From Paludibacter sp. 47-17 (GTDB lineage Bacteria; Bacteroidota; Bacteroidia; Bacteroidales; Paludibacteraceae): a DNA stretch of 64,000 nucleotides. Shown in pieces: positions 39,388-49,503 of this stretch. Numbering within the stretch: the stretch's first letter is position 1; every line of letters starts with the position of its first letter. The stretch covers positions 186,001 through 250,000 of the forward strand of contig MKVT01000008.1 of the NCBI GenBank assembly GCA_001898935.1. The letters run 5' to 3'. Made by a program: the position numbers and the translations under genes. The notes under the pieces were generated by a model. The model saw nothing but the letters and a program-made list of their open reading frames with translations. It had not been told where the DNA came from and did no database searches.

Positions 39388-40847
39388 GAAGCAAGTTTTT
39401 TCAGAACAGGAATATAGTTTCCTGCAAAGGTAAGAAATTTATCGAAGAGCGAGCGGAAAAACAACCGCACGATGATGAGGTAAAGCGCCATCGCGACACT
39501 TCCCTGCACCGCAAGTAAGGCCACCGTTGGTAAAGGCAGTAAAAGCCGAATAAGTGCCGCAGCTCCCCCGGTTACGATTGCGGTTGCAATGCCGGGAAGC
39601 AGAAAACCGATTTGCTGACGGAACGACAGCCGGAGCTCTTTTTTCACAAAATACACCGACACCGGATAGGCCAGAAGCGATCCGATGGTAAAAGCAAGCA
39701 ACATGTACACGATGCCTTGCCGGTAAAGCAACACTATCCCCGCAGCAATCAACACTTTTTTGAAGAGTTCTATCGCCATGGTCTGACCCGATTTGCCTTT
39801 GGCATTCAGTGCGTTGAGATTCATTGTGTAAAATGGAGCAAGAACCGATGCAATGCTCATCATCTGAAAATAGATTACCGCCGGTTGAAATTTATCGGTC
39901 CAGAGGAGGGTGATAAGCGGCGAGGCGACGGCAATCAGAATACTCACCACAGGAATCGTAACCAATGCGGTACGGCGGTGCATTTCACCCAGAATACGTC
40001 CAAAACGGGGAATGTCGTGTTGGAGTTGCGAAAACAGGGCGAAGGTACTTCCGGCAAATATCGATTGGAAGGTATAACTAAAGGTCTCCGATAATTTATT
40101 GCCTTGCGAAAACTGCCCTGCTTCAGCTTTCGAGTACGATCGTCCAAGAATAATTACAAAAAGATTGTTGAACAGCACATTGACGAGCGATGTGAAAAGA
40201 ATCTTCAGGCTATAATCCCATAAATTCTGGATGATGCTGAAACTGAACTTCCCGGTGGGTTGCCATTGCACCGACAAATGGAGCAACATCATCTTTAAAA
40301 GATGATAAACCGACTGCTGGACGACCAGCGACCAGACCCCGAAATCGAGAAAAGCTACCGTAATACCTGCCACGGCTCCTCCTGTAATCGCGATGATATT
40401 TACTTTGGAGATGGTTTTAAAATCCATCGCCCTTCCCAGTTGTGCGTAGGGGATCAGGTAAAAAGCATTCACGATAATAACGAGCGACATCACTCGGATG
40501 AGCGCAACAAGGCTATCCTGATGAAAAAAATCGGCAATAAGCGGGGCCAGGAAGAAGAGCACCAGGTACACTGCCACGGCAGTGGCCAGGTTGAAATAAT
40601 ATACCGAAGTGTAATCGTTGCTGTCGATATCGGTTTTACGGATCAATGCCTGGCCGAACCCGCTTTCCACCAGGACGAGCGAGACGGCGACAAAGATCAT
40701 GATAATCCCCATCACTCCGAAATCCTCGGGCATCAGCAACCGGGCAAAAACCAATCCCGCCAGAAACTGAAGCACCTGCTGACCGAATTTCTCGATCGTA
40801 CTCCAGGCCACGGCACTGATCATTTTCTGTTTCAGAGAGTCGCCCAT
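39384..40847 (-). CDS. Polysaccharide flippase (Wzx/MOP superfamily)
   Basis: A 487-residue integral membrane protein with about 14 hydrophobic segments. The start AVAWSTIEKFGQQVLQFLAGLVFARLLMPEDFGVMGI is typical of lipopolysaccharide biosynthesis flippases of the WzxC/PST type. It would move undecaprenyl-linked oligosaccharide to the periplasm for the products of the adjoining transferases. The gene starts 1 nt into the YitT stop (TAATG) and ends overlapping the family 4 transferase start. Confidence 0.92.
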   Translation of the reverse strand: MGDSLKQKMISAVAWSTIEKFGQQVLQFLAGLVFARLLMPEDFGVMGIIMIFVAVSLVLVESGFGQALIRKTDIDSNDYTSVYYFNLATAVAVYLVLFFLAPLIADFFHQDSLVALIRVMSLVIIVNAFYLIPYAQLGRAMDFKTISKVNIIAITGGAVAGITVAFLDFGVWSLVVQQSVYHLLKMMLLHLSVQWQPTGKFSFSIIQNLWDYSLKILFTSLVNVLFNNLFVIILGRSYSKAEAGQFSQGNKLSETFSYTFQSIFAGSTFALFSQLQHDIPRFGRILGEMHRRTALVTIPVVSILIAVASPLITLLWTDKFQPAVIYFQMMSIASVLAPFYTMNLNALNAKGKSGQTMAIELFKKVLIAAGIVLLYRQGIVYMLLAFTIGSLLAYPVSVYFVKKELRLSFRQQIGFLLPGIATAIVTGGAAALIRLLLPLPTVALLAVQGSVAMALYLIIVRLFFRSLFDKFLTFAGNYIPVLKKLAS

Positions 40848-41773
40848 TATTTGCTTTTGATCACATCGAATCCCTCGCCGTACACACCAATTACCGATGA
40901 TTGTGAGATAAAGGCATTCGGATCAATTTCCTTTACAATCCGGAATACATGGATCGATTCATTCTTGCGTACCACCACCGTTATTACTTTCATCGGTTCT
41001 TTCGAATACCATCCCATACCGTCGAGTACCGTCACCCCCCGGTGCATATCGATATTGATCCGCGTGGCAATCTCATCGTAGTTTTTCGAAAAGATGAAAA
41101 ACTGCACCGACTGCCGCACCCCGTTGATCACCATATCCACGGCAATCGTGGAAATAGCGAGCGTCGTGAGCCCGTATACGATCTTTTCGATGCTTCCGAA
41201 TTCAAGAAAATAAGAAGAACTGATAATCAATACGTCGGTATACAACAAAGCCCGTCCCGGCGTAATATTCCGGTATTTGTTGACAATCTTGGCGATGATG
41301 TCGGTCCCTCCCGAACTTCCGTTATTCAGAAACACCAGTCCGATGCCGGTGCCCATCAGCAAGCCACCCAGCACGGTGGCCATAAATCCTTCGGTTTCAC
41401 TCACGAAAAAACCAAGTTCGAATTCCGGAATCACCGACAGGAAAAAGGTGAGGATGCCGACACCCACGATAGTTCTGAAACTGAACTGCCAGCCAATAAC
41501 CCTGATGGCTACAAATAACAATACCGCATTGATGGCCATGTAAATGGCGAACATCGGGATACCGGTGGCGTAATACACCAGTGCGGCAACTCCCGTTGCC
41601 CCTCCCGCGGTGATCTGGTACGGCAAAAGCAGGGCTTTCCATGCAAAAGCATACATAAACAGCCCCAGGGCGATCAGGATCCACTCCCGTACCACGACAA
41701 AGGTTTTTTTGCCGGTTATCGACAGTTCCCGGAGCGATTTTGCCGGAGTTGCGTTTTTATTACCTGCATCCAT
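40847..41773 (-). CDS. YitT family membrane protein (DUF161/DUF2179)
   Basis: A 308-residue protein: five or six transmembrane helices in residues ~25-210 (including PYQITAGGATGVAALVYYATG, GTGIGLVFLNNGSSGGTD) and a C-terminal soluble DUF2179 domain (SVQFFIFSKNYDEIATRI, GVTVLDGMGWYSKEPMKVI, KEIDPNAFISQSSVIGVYGEGF). Transported molecule and function are not known for the family. It lies between leuS and the flippase gene with an 11-nt gap and a 1-nt overlap. Confidence 0.92.
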   Translation of the reverse strand: MDAGNKNATPAKSLRELSITGKKTFVVVREWILIALGLFMYAFAWKALLLPYQITAGGATGVAALVYYATGIPMFAIYMAINAVLLFVAIRVIGWQFSFRTIVGVGILTFFLSVIPEFELGFFVSETEGFMATVLGGLLMGTGIGLVFLNNGSSGGTDIIAKIVNKYRNITPGRALLYTDVLIISSSYFLEFGSIEKIVYGLTTLAISTIAVDMVINGVRQSVQFFIFSKNYDEIATRINIDMHRGVTVLDGMGWYSKEPMKVITVVVRKNESIHVFRIVKEIDPNAFISQSSVIGVYGEGFDVIKSK

Positions 41774-41784
41774 ATCGTGTCAAT

Positions 41785-44541
41785 TTATGATACAATGTTG
41801 ATAATTTTTCCGGGTACTACAATTACTTTCTTGATGGTTGCCCCATTCAGCTGACGGAGTGTATTCTCGTCGGCCAAAGCTGTTTTTTCAAGCTCCTCTT
41901 TCGATAATCCGGCGGGTAAAGTAAGCGTGAAGCGTACTTTACCATTGAACGATACCGGGTAGTTGATCGACGATTCGATCAGATATTCTTCATTATGCAC
42001 CGGATAACCGGCATCGCATACGGTGGTTTCGTTGCCGCATACGCGATACAGCTCCTCGGCGATGTGCGGTGCAAAGGGAGCCAGCAATACCACCAAAGGT
42101 TCCAGAATGGCTTTCTTACTGCATTTCAGGCTGTACAACTCGTTGACACAGATCATAAAAGCCGAAACCGAAGTGTTGTACGAGAAATTCTCGATATCAA
42201 AAGTAATTTTTTTGATGGTCTTATGCAAAATCTTCAGCTCTTCGGCCGTAGGTTGCGCGTCGTTGAGTAGTAACTGCCCTTCGCGGTAAAACAGCGACCA
42301 CAAGCGTTTCAGGAAACGGTGCACCCCGTCGATTCCGTTGGTATCCCAGGGTTTCGATTGCTCGAGCGGGCCGAGGAACATTTCGTACAGCCGCAGGGTA
42401 TCGGCTCCGTAGCGCTCTACAATATCGTCGGGATTCACCACGTTGAACATCGATTTCGACATCTTTTCCACCGCCCAGCCGCAGATGTATTTCCCGTCTT
42501 CCAGAATAAATTCGGCCGTTTTGTATTCGGGATTCCAGTTGCGGAATTTCTCGGTGTCGAGCTGGTCGTTGTGTACGATATTCACATCAACGTGAATAGC
42601 TGTGGTTTCGTACCGATCCTTCAGGTTGAAGGAAACAAAGGTGTTCGTATCTTTTATACGGTACACGAAATTGCTTCGACCCTGAATCATCCCCTGATTG
42701 ATGAGTTTACGGAAGGGCTCGTCTTCACAAACCAAGCCCAGGTCGAACAGGAATTTGTTCCAGAAGCGGCTGTAGATGAGGTGCCCGGTAGCATGCTCGG
42801 TACCGCCGATGTATAAATCCACACTTCTCCAGTATTCATTGGCTTCCTTGCTCACCAGCGCCTGGTCGTTCGATGGATCCATGTACCGCAGGTAATAGGC
42901 CGACGAGCCGGCGAATCCGGGCATGGTCGACAATTCGAGCTGATAGCCTTCGCCGGTTGTCCAGTTTTCGGCACGGCCCAGCGGCGGCTCACCTTTTTCG
43001 GTAGGCAGGTATTTGTCCACTTCGGGCAGTACCAGCGGCAAACGGCTTTCGTCGAGCATATAGGGCAATCCTTCTTTATAGTACACGGGGAAAGGTTCGC
43101 CCCAGTAGCGCTGGCGGCTGAAAATAGCGTCGCGAAGACGGAAATTCACTTTCACATTACCAATTCCTTGTTCAGCAATGTATTCTTTGGTCTTTTGAAT
43201 GGCTTCTTTAACGGTGAGGCCGTTCAGGAAGCCAGAGTTCATCAGGATACCTTCTTTGGCATCAAAACTTTCTTCCGAAACGTCGCAACCTTCGATCAAG
43301 GGGATAATGGGGAGGTTGAAGTGGCGGGCGAATGCATAGTCGCGGCTGTCGTGGGCCGGTACCGCCATGATGGCGCCGGTACCGTAACCAGCCAGCACAT
43401 AATCGGCAATCCACACCGGGATTTCGGTGCCGCTCACCGGGTTGAGGGCATAGCTCCCCGAGAACACTCCGGTTACGCGGCGGTCGGCCTGGCGTTCGCG
43501 CTCGGTTCGTTTTTTAGTCCAGTCGAGGTAGGCCTCCACCGCCTGTGCCTGCTCGGGAGTGGTACAGGTGTTTACCAGCTCGCTTTCGGGGGCCAGCACC
43601 ATGAAAGTAACCCCGTAAATAGTATCGGCCCGGGTGGTGAAAATATCGATGTCGAGATCGGTACCTTTCAGCCTGAATTTCATTTCAGCCCCTTCGCTTC
43701 GTCCGATCCAGTTTTTTTGAGTTTCTTTGAGCGACTCGGTCCATTCGATGGTGTCGAGTCCCTGGAGCAGGCGATTGGCATAGGCCGAAACACGCAAACT
43801 CCACTGCCGCATCACTTTTTGCTCCACCGGATGTCCGCCACGAATCGAGAGGCCTTCGCTTACCTCGTCGTTGGCCAGCACAGTGCCTAAAGCCGGACAC
43901 CAGTTCACCTTTAAATCGGCCAGGTAGGCAATACGGTAATTCAGCAGAATCTCCTGCTGCTCCTTTTCCGATTTGGCTTTCCATTCGTCGGCGGTGAAGC
44001 TCAGTTCCTCCGAGCCATGAGCGTGAACCCCCTCTGTACCCGCGGTCTCGAATTGGAGAACCAGCTCGTCCACCGGCCGAGCCTTTTGCAGCCGGGTGTC
44101 GAAATAATGATTGAACATCCGGATGAAAGCCCATTGCGTCCATTTATAGTAATCGGGTTCGCAGGTGCGGATTTCGCGGTCCCAGTCGTAGCAGAAACCG
44201 ATTTTGTCGAGTTGCTCGCGGTAGCGTGCAATATTGCGGGCGGTGGTTACGGCCGGATGCTGTCCGGTTTGAATGGCGTATTGCTCGGCCGGAAGCCCGA
44301 ACGCATCGTAACCCATGGGGTGAAGCACGTTGAAACCCTGTTGTCGCTTAAAACGGCTGTAGATATCGGAGGCGATATAGCCCAGCGGATGCCCGACGTG
44401 CAGCCCGGCTCCCGAAGGATATGGAAACATGTCCAGTACGTAATATTTCGGTTTACCGGGATTGATTTCGGTTTTATACGTCTTGTTGTCGCGCCAGTAA
44501 TTCTGCCATTTTTGCTCTATCGCTCTGAAATTGTACTCCAT
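41785..44541 (-). CDS. leuS: Leucyl-tRNA synthetase
   Basis: A 918-residue class I synthetase. HIGH motif H48-V-G-H51 in [14 protein letters not shown]; editing domain ([48 protein letters not shown]); KMSKS at residues 693-697; anticodon-binding and C-terminal domains complete. It contains the ~100-residue insertion region found in Bacteroidota LeuRS between residues ~160 and 240. It is first on its minus-strand unit and divergent from rex. Confidence 0.98.
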   Translation of the reverse strand: MEYNFRAIEQKWQNYWRDNKTYKTEINPGKPKYYVLDMFPYPSGAGLHVGHPLGYIASDIYSRFKRQQGFNVLHPMGYDAFGLPAEQYAIQTGQHPAVTTARNIARYREQLDKIGFCYDWDREIRTCEPDYYKWTQWAFIRMFNHYFDTRLQKARPVDELVLQFETAGTEGVHAHGSEELSFTADEWKAKSEKEQQEILLNYRIAYLADLKVNWCPALGTVLANDEVSEGLSIRGGHPVEQKVMRQWSLRVSAYANRLLQGLDTIEWTESLKETQKNWIGRSEGAEMKFRLKGTDLDIDIFTTRADTIYGVTFMVLAPESELVNTCTTPEQAQAVEAYLDWTKKRTERERQADRRVTGVFSGSYALNPVSGTEIPVWIADYVLAGYGTGAIMAVPAHDSRDYAFARHFNLPIIPLIEGCDVSEESFDAKEGILMNSGFLNGLTVKEAIQKTKEYIAEQGIGNVKVNFRLRDAIFSRQRYWGEPFPVYYKEGLPYMLDESRLPLVLPEVDKYLPTEKGEPPLGRAENWTTGEGYQLELSTMPGFAGSSAYYLRYMDPSNDQALVSKEANEYWRSVDLYIGGTEHATGHLIYSRFWNKFLFDLGLVCEDEPFRKLINQGMIQGRSNFVYRIKDTNTFVSFNLKDRYETTAIHVDVNIVHNDQLDTEKFRNWNPEYKTAEFILEDGKYICGWAVEKMSKSMFNVVNPDDIVERYGADTLRLYEMFLGPLEQSKPWDTNGIDGVHRFLKRLWSLFYREGQLLLNDAQPTAEELKILHKTIKKITFDIENFSYNTSVSAFMICVNELYSLKCSKKAILEPLVVLLAPFAPHIAEELYRVCGNETTVCDAGYPVHNEEYLIESSINYPVSFNGKVRFTLTLPAGLSKEELEKTALADENTLRQLNGATIKKVIVVPGKIINIVS

Positions 44542-44590
44542 AAATTTAGCTTAAATAAATAAACGTGCAAAATTAATTAAAATATTTGAT

Positions 44591-44598
44591 TATTTTTG
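44591..44598 (+). promoter_or_regulatory. -7 box TATTTTTG upstream of rex
   Basis: TATTTTTGCC matches the consensus and lies 25 nt before the rex ATG at 44624, in the 82-bp gap to the divergent leuS gene. Confidence 0.45.
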
Positions 44599-44623
44599 CC
44601 GGACTAATCTAATTTCAGGCTAA

Positions 44624-45316
44624 ATGGCATCGAATAAAAGCACGATACAGTTTCATGTGCCCGAACCTACTTTACGCCGCCTGCCCTGGTACCTGGCCTT
44701 CGCAAAATTGGTGTTGAAGAAGGGAGAGTTACATCTTTCATCGACTCAGATTTCCAAAAACATCGCGGTAGATGCCTCGATTGTGGCTAAGGACCTTTCA
44801 TATGTAAACATCTCGGGCCGCACAAGGGTAGGGTACGATGTGAAGCAGCTGGTCGACGTTCTGGAAGAGTTTCTGGGATTCACCAATTTTCATAAGGCAT
44901 TTCTATTTGGAGTGGGAAGTCTGGGGGGCGCGTTAATGCACGACAATGGTCTCGAACAGTTTGGTTTGCAGATCGTGGCCGGTTTCGACGTAAAGTACCA
45001 GCTGGCAGGCACCTCCATCAATCATATTCCTATTCATCATATCGAACGGTTTGAAGAACTCCAGCACCAGACAGGCGTGCATATCGGGGTGCTCACCGTG
45101 CCGGTCGAAAAGGCGCAGGAAGTGTCGGAACTGATGGTGGAAGGCGGGATTAAAGCCATCTGGAATTTTACTCCCTACCGTATTGTGGTTCCCGAAAATA
45201 TTATCGTTCAAAACACGTCCATCTATGCTCACCTGGCTGTGATGTTCAACCGCCTTAATGCGTTGAAGGAACTGAACCAGGAATCAAGAACCAGGAATCA
45301 AGAGTCAAGTTTATGA
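44624..45316 (+). CDS. rex: Redox-sensing transcriptional repressor Rex
   Basis: A 230-residue Rex protein. The N-terminal winged helix (PEPTLRRLPWYLAFAKLVLK, residues 14-32, and STQISKNIAVDASIVAKDLSYVNISGR) binds DNA; the Rossmann domain binds NADH/NAD with GVGSLGGAL (96-104) and GFDVKYQLAG. It senses the NADH/NAD ratio and represses fermentation and energy genes when NADH is low. The last ~14 residues (NQESRTRNQESSL) are coded by a tandem 14-nt repeat and are probably a non-conserved tail. The stop overlaps the next ATG. Confidence 0.93.
   Translation: MASNKSTIQFHVPEPTLRRLPWYLAFAKLVLKKGELHLSSTQISKNIAVDASIVAKDLSYVNISGRTRVGYDVKQLVDVLEEFLGFTNFHKAFLFGVGSLGGALMHDNGLEQFGLQIVAGFDVKYQLAGTSINHIPIHHIERFEELQHQTGVHIGVLTVPVEKAQEVSELMVEGGIKAIWNFTPYRIVVPENIIVQNTSIYAHLAVMFNRLNALKELNQESRTRNQESSL
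45275..45302 (+). repeat. Tandem 14-nt repeat inside the 3' end of rex
   Basis: AACCAGGAATCAAG is repeated exactly at 45275-45288 and 45289-45302 and continues as AGTCAAG. It encodes the C-terminal tail of Rex, N-Q-E-S-R-T-R-N-Q-E-S. Two units read in shifted frames (14 is not a multiple of 3), so unit gain or loss would change the tail and the coupling to the next gene. Confidence 0.85.
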
Positions 45317-45924
45317 AAATCATCGCCATAGGTCAGAATTATACCGAGCACAACAAAGAGCTCAACAGTAAGCATCCTACCGAGCCGGTCGTGTTTATGA
45401 AGCCCGATTCGGCCCTGCTGAAAAACAACAAACCTTTTTATCTTCCCGATTTTTCAGGAGATCTTCATTACGAGACGGAACTGATTATAAAGATCAACCG
45501 CCTGGGTAAGAATATTTCGCCGCAGTTTGCCCACCGTTATTTTGCCGAAATAGGGCTGGGGGTCGATTTTACCGCCCGCGACCTGCAGCGCAAGCTGAAG
45601 AACGACGGACATCCCTGGGAAATTGCCAAGGCCTTCGATAATTCGGCGGTGATCGGCGGTTTTCTGCCGGTGAGTGAGTTGGGCGATATCCACCGGATCG
45701 AATTCCGGCTCGATTTGAATGGTGTCACCGTTCAACAGGGGAACTCGAAAGATATGATTTTTCCTGTCGAAGAATTGATAGCGCATGTAAGTAAGTTTTT
45801 TACACTTAAAATCGGCGATCTACTGTTCACCGGAACCCCGGCAGGTGTAGGGCCGGTAAAAGTGGGCGACCGGCTCGAAGGCTACATTTTCGATACGAAA
45901 ATGTTTGATTTCAAAATTAAATAA
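45313..45924 (+). CDS. Fumarylacetoacetate hydrolase (FAH) family protein
   Basis: A 203-residue single-domain FAH-fold enzyme. Metal ligands are visible as H52-Y-E54-T-E56 and the Asp in GVDFTARDLQ; other family marks are GQNYTEHNKE, KAFDNSAVIGGF and FTGTPAGVGPVKVGDRLEGYI. Such enzymes act on C-C or enol bonds of acylpyruvates or as oxaloacetate decarboxylase or tautomerase; the substrate here is not known. It is coupled to rex by an ATGA overlap. Confidence 0.92.
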   Translation: MKIIAIGQNYTEHNKELNSKHPTEPVVFMKPDSALLKNNKPFYLPDFSGDLHYETELIIKINRLGKNISPQFAHRYFAEIGLGVDFTARDLQRKLKNDGHPWEIAKAFDNSAVIGGFLPVSELGDIHRIEFRLDLNGVTVQQGNSKDMIFPVEELIAHVSKFFTLKIGDLLFTGTPAGVGPVKVGDRLEGYIFDTKMFDFKIK

Positions 45925-45972
45925 TGTTATCATAACCTAAGTGTAACAACAAAAGAGCGAAAGTCCCGTTTT

Positions 45973-45980
45973 TAGGTTTG
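45973..45980 (+). promoter_or_regulatory. -7 box TAGGTTTG upstream of porU
   Basis: TAGGTTTG lies 21 nt before ATG 46002. Its position supports that start over an in-frame TTG at 45978 that lies inside the box. Confidence 0.42.
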
Positions 45981-46001
45981 TATATCAAACGCTTTTCCCG
46001 G

Positions 46002-49000
46002 ATGAAGAAAATATTGCTACGTATTCTTGTTTTATGTATTCTGGTGGCAGGGTCGGCCTATGCACGGCTTGAAGCCGGTATTCACAGTTATGTTCCGGAA
46101 TCGGTGCTGTCGAAAGGTAAGTTTGTGAAAATCAGGGTGAAAAACTCGGGGGTTTACCGCTTAACGTATGAGGACCTTACGGCTATGGGCATCACTCCGG
46201 CCAATGTTCGTATTTTCGGGTATGGTGGCGCCTTGTTGCCTCAGAGTTTTATGGCGCCCAAGTACGACGATCTGCCCGAGATAGCCATTCACATGGAAAA
46301 GGGCTCCGACGGCGTATTTAATGCCGGCGATTATATCCTGTTTTATGCGCAGGGCACGGTGCTCTGGAATTACGATTCAAGCCGTGGTATTTATACCCAT
46401 CAACCGCATTACTATTCCAACTACGGACACTATTTTGTGACGTCGGATGCCGGGACCGGCCGGTTGCTGGCTACTAAAACCGAAGATCCGGTCGATCCTC
46501 AACAGGTGAACACCATCACTACCTTTGTCGATTTCGGAGTGTACGAAAAGGACCTTCAGTCGCTCACCAATTCGGGCAAAGAGTTTTACGGCGAAACGTT
46601 TTCCGAAATGCTGAGTCTCAATATCGGCTTCAATTTCCCTAATGTCGTTCAGGGTACCGCAACCGTTGCCGCTCGTTTGGATGTGGCTGCCAATTCGGCC
46701 GAAATTCCGTCCGATTTCCGGTTAACGTTGGCAGGCGGGCAGGAAAAACGCTTGCAGGTGTCGGCCAAAAGTAAAAACGATAATTATGAAAAAGGGCGCG
46801 ATGCCAATGCGACCTTCCTGTTCGATCCGGCTTCCGATCAGCTCGATTTTAAATTAAGTTACACCAAAACGGTACCAACGGGGAAAGGGTATCTTAACTA
46901 CCTTTCGGTGAATGCCCGCCGGCAGCTTAAGTTCACATCGGGCAGCATGCGCTTCCAGAATACCGACTTCCTCGGGTCCGACACGTTCAACCGTTACCGC
47001 TTGTCGAATGCCGGCGCCAATGTGCAGATCTGGGATATCACCAACCCGGTGAACACCCAGCGAATGAGTACCGTGCGCGAAGGCAATGAATTGATTTTTA
47101 CCGCTTCGGCAAAAACCCTCAGTTCGTATATGGCGGTCGACCTGTCGGCTGCATCGTCGTTTCCCAGGCCCGAAACGGTAGGGGTGGTGCCCAATCAAAA
47201 TCTCCACGCCTTGCAAGCCGTCGATATGCTCATTATCACCCATCCCGATTTTATTCAGCAAGCCCGCCGGCTGGCCGATGCACACAACGAACGGGGCGAG
47301 ATCAAAGTAGATGTAGTAACCACCGAACAGGTGTACAACGAATTTTCGTCGGGCAATCCCGATGCAACAGCCTATCGTTGGGTGATGAAAATGCTGTACG
47401 ACAGGGCTATCGAAAAGCAGGATCCGTCGCTTCAACCTAAAAGTGTATTATTGTTCGGACGAGGTTCGTTCGACAACCGTAAAATTTTACCTTCGTCGAA
47501 CCGGGGCTTTGTATTGACCTATCAAACCGAGCATTCCTTGTCGGAAACATTATCGTACGTGAGCGACGATTATTTTACTTTTCTCGAAGATCATGAAGGT
47601 ACCCGTGTCGACTCCCATTCGATGGATATAGCCGTAGGCCGTTTCCCGGTCACCACGGTACAGGAAGCGTCGGATGTGGTGAATAAAACCATTTCGTACA
47701 TGCAGAATCTGCAGAAAGGCATGTGGAAGAATCAACTCTGTTACCTGGCCGACGACGGCGACGGTGCCTTGCATATGAAAGATGCCGATACGGTTGCGGT
47801 GACGGTGGCCCGCAATCATCCTTCGTATCAGATTACGAAGATTTACCTCGATGCGTATCAGCAGATGGTCAATGCAAGCGGCGAAACTTATCCGCTGGCA
47901 CGTACGCAATTTCATAACCTGTTGCGCAATGGCATGTTGTTTCTGAATTATGTGGGTCATGCCGGCGCTTCGGGTTGGACCAACGAGCAAATTCTTTCAA
48001 CTGCCGATGTGAAAGCATTGTCGAATAAGAATCTGCCCCTTTGGGTAGGAGCGACCTGCGACTTTTTACAGTTCGACAATATCTCGGTATCGGCGGGCGA
48101 ACAGGTGCTGCTGAATCCCGTCGGGGGTGGAATAGGTATCATTTCGGCCGCCCGTCCGGTGTATGCTTCGCAGAACAAGCATATTAACAAGAAGATTAAC
48201 GAATTTCTGTTTTACAAGGAAAACGGGAAACATTTACGGGTAGGAGAGGTGTTGCGGAGGGCCAAAAACAGTTTAGGTACCGAAATCAACAAACTGTCCT
48301 ATATTTTGGTGGGCGATCCGTCGTTGCGACTCAATTACCCCGACGAATACCAGGTGGTGGCTCAACAGCTGAATGGAAAAGTGATTTCGGGGAATGATAC
48401 CCTTCGTGCTTTGTCGGTGGCAACTATTAAAGGAGCGATCACCAATGCGCAGGGAACTGTCGTGTCGGGTTTCAACGGAAAGATTTATGCCGACGTTTTT
48501 GACAAGGTGCAGCGTATCGAGACCCTGAACAACGATAAGAACGGCGGTTTTGTGTATCGCGATCGTCCCAATAAATTGTTTTCAGGTGTAACCGAGGTTA
48601 CCAACGGACAGTTTGAGATAACCTTTGTAATTCCACGTGATATCAAGTACAATTATGGTACAGGCCGTGTGAATTTCTACGCCGAAGATGCGACGGTGGG
48701 TTCGGAGGCGCAGGGTATGCTCGAGAATTTTTATATCGGAGGTTCCGATGAGGCTGTTTCGTACGAAACCGATGGCCCGGAAATTAAAATGTACCTGAAT
48801 ATGCTTGATTTCCAGTCGGGCGACCCAACCAATGAAACGCCCTTGTTTATTGCCGATATCAGCGATGAAACAGGAATCAACCAGGTAGGAAGTGGAATCG
48901 GGCACGATATGACCCTGATAATCGACGACGATCCGGGGATGATTTATAGCCTGAACGATCATTTTACAGCCGAAATGAACGATTACAAGCGTGGACAGGT

Positions 49001-49409
49001 ACGGTTTAAACTGCCCGAACTCAAATCGGGTAAACATACTCTTTCGTTCCGGGTATGGGATGTGTTGAACAACTCGACTACACAAACCATCGATTTTGAA
49101 GTAGTAAGAGGACTTCAGCCTACCATTTTCAGGATTTACAACTATCCGAATCCGGTCACTACCTCGACCCGTTTCGTGATTGAACACGATAGGCCCGAAT
49201 CGGTGATTGCAGCCCGGGTGGATGTGTTTGATGTTGCGGGACGCCGCGTATGGACTTTCACACAATCGACCCTGGACGAGATCCAATGGGATGTGAAAGA
49301 TGATTTTGCACGTCAGTTACCCCCAGGTGTTTATCTGTACCGGATCAGTATCGAAGATGCGAAAGGCAGCGTGAAATCGAAATTAAATAAGTTTATTTTG
49401 ACCCGCTAA
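46002..49409 (+). CDS. porU: Type IX secretion system sortase PorU
   Basis: A 1135-residue gingipain-fold (family C25) sortase that cuts the C-terminal signal of type IX cargo and joins the protein to A-LPS at the cell surface. A signal peptide (MKKILLRILV to GSAYA) leads into an N-terminal beta domain. The catalytic pair is His653 in NYVGHAGASGW and Cys686 in GATCDFLQFD; their 33-residue spacing equals that of His657/Cys690 in P. gingivalis PorU. The last ~90 residues (NYPNPVTTSTRF to KFILTR) form a type A C-terminal domain. porV and ispF follow, the order known from P. gingivalis. Confidence 0.95.
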   Translation: MKKILLRILVLCILVAGSAYARLEAGIHSYVPESVLSKGKFVKIRVKNSGVYRLTYEDLTAMGITPANVRIFGYGGALLPQSFMAPKYDDLPEIAIHMEKGSDGVFNAGDYILFYAQGTVLWNYDSSRGIYTHQPHYYSNYGHYFVTSDAGTGRLLATKTEDPVDPQQVNTITTFVDFGVYEKDLQSLTNSGKEFYGETFSEMLSLNIGFNFPNVVQGTATVAARLDVAANSAEIPSDFRLTLAGGQEKRLQVSAKSKNDNYEKGRDANATFLFDPASDQLDFKLSYTKTVPTGKGYLNYLSVNARRQLKFTSGSMRFQNTDFLGSDTFNRYRLSNAGANVQIWDITNPVNTQRMSTVREGNELIFTASAKTLSSYMAVDLSAASSFPRPETVGVVPNQNLHALQAVDMLIITHPDFIQQARRLADAHNERGEIKVDVVTTEQVYNEFSSGNPDATAYRWVMKMLYDRAIEKQDPSLQPKSVLLFGRGSFDNRKILPSSNRGFVLTYQTEHSLSETLSYVSDDYFTFLEDHEGTRVDSHSMDIAVGRFPVTTVQEASDVVNKTISYMQNLQKGMWKNQLCYLADDGDGALHMKDADTVAVTVARNHPSYQITKIYLDAYQQMVNASGETYPLARTQFHNLLRNGMLFLNYVGHAGASGWTNEQILSTADVKALSNKNLPLWVGATCDFLQFDNISVSAGEQVLLNPVGGGIGIISAARPVYASQNKHINKKINEFLFYKENGKHLRVGEVLRRAKNSLGTEINKLSYILVGDPSLRLNYPDEYQVVAQQLNGKVISGNDTLRALSVATIKGAITNAQGTVVSGFNGKIYADVFDKVQRIETLNNDKNGGFVYRDRPNKLFSGVTEVTNGQFEITFVIPRDIKYNYGTGRVNFYAEDATVGSEAQGMLENFYIGGSDEAVSYETDGPEIKMYLNMLDFQSGDPTNETPLFIADISDETGINQVGSGIGHDMTLIIDDDPGMIYSLNDHFTAEMNDYKRGQVRFKLPELKSGKHTLSFRVWDVLNNSTTQTIDFEVVRGLQPTIFRIYNYPNPVTTSTRFVIEHDRPESVIAARVDVFDVAGRRVWTFTQSTLDEIQWDVKDDFARQLPPGVYLYRISIEDAKGSVKSKLNKFILTR

Positions 49410-49464
49410 GGCGTACGATACAATAAACCCGAAAAAATCCGTTTAAGTTATTCCGATTATGATG

Positions 49465-49472
49465 TATTTTTG
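49465..49472 (+). promoter_or_regulatory. -7 box TATTTTTG upstream of porV
   Basis: TATTTTTG lies 31 nt before ATG 49504, with TTTA at the -33 position (49442-49445) 19 bp upstream. It supports the start at 49504 and allows porV to be expressed apart from porU. Confidence 0.5.
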
Positions 49473-49503
49473 TATGAAATTTAAAACTGAAAATAGCAAC
49501 CTA

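Noticed and set aside
44591-45316. Rex box in the rex promoter
   Set aside because: I looked for TTGTGAA-N4-TTCACAA or TTGTTAA-N4-TTAACAA near rex and leuS and saw none.
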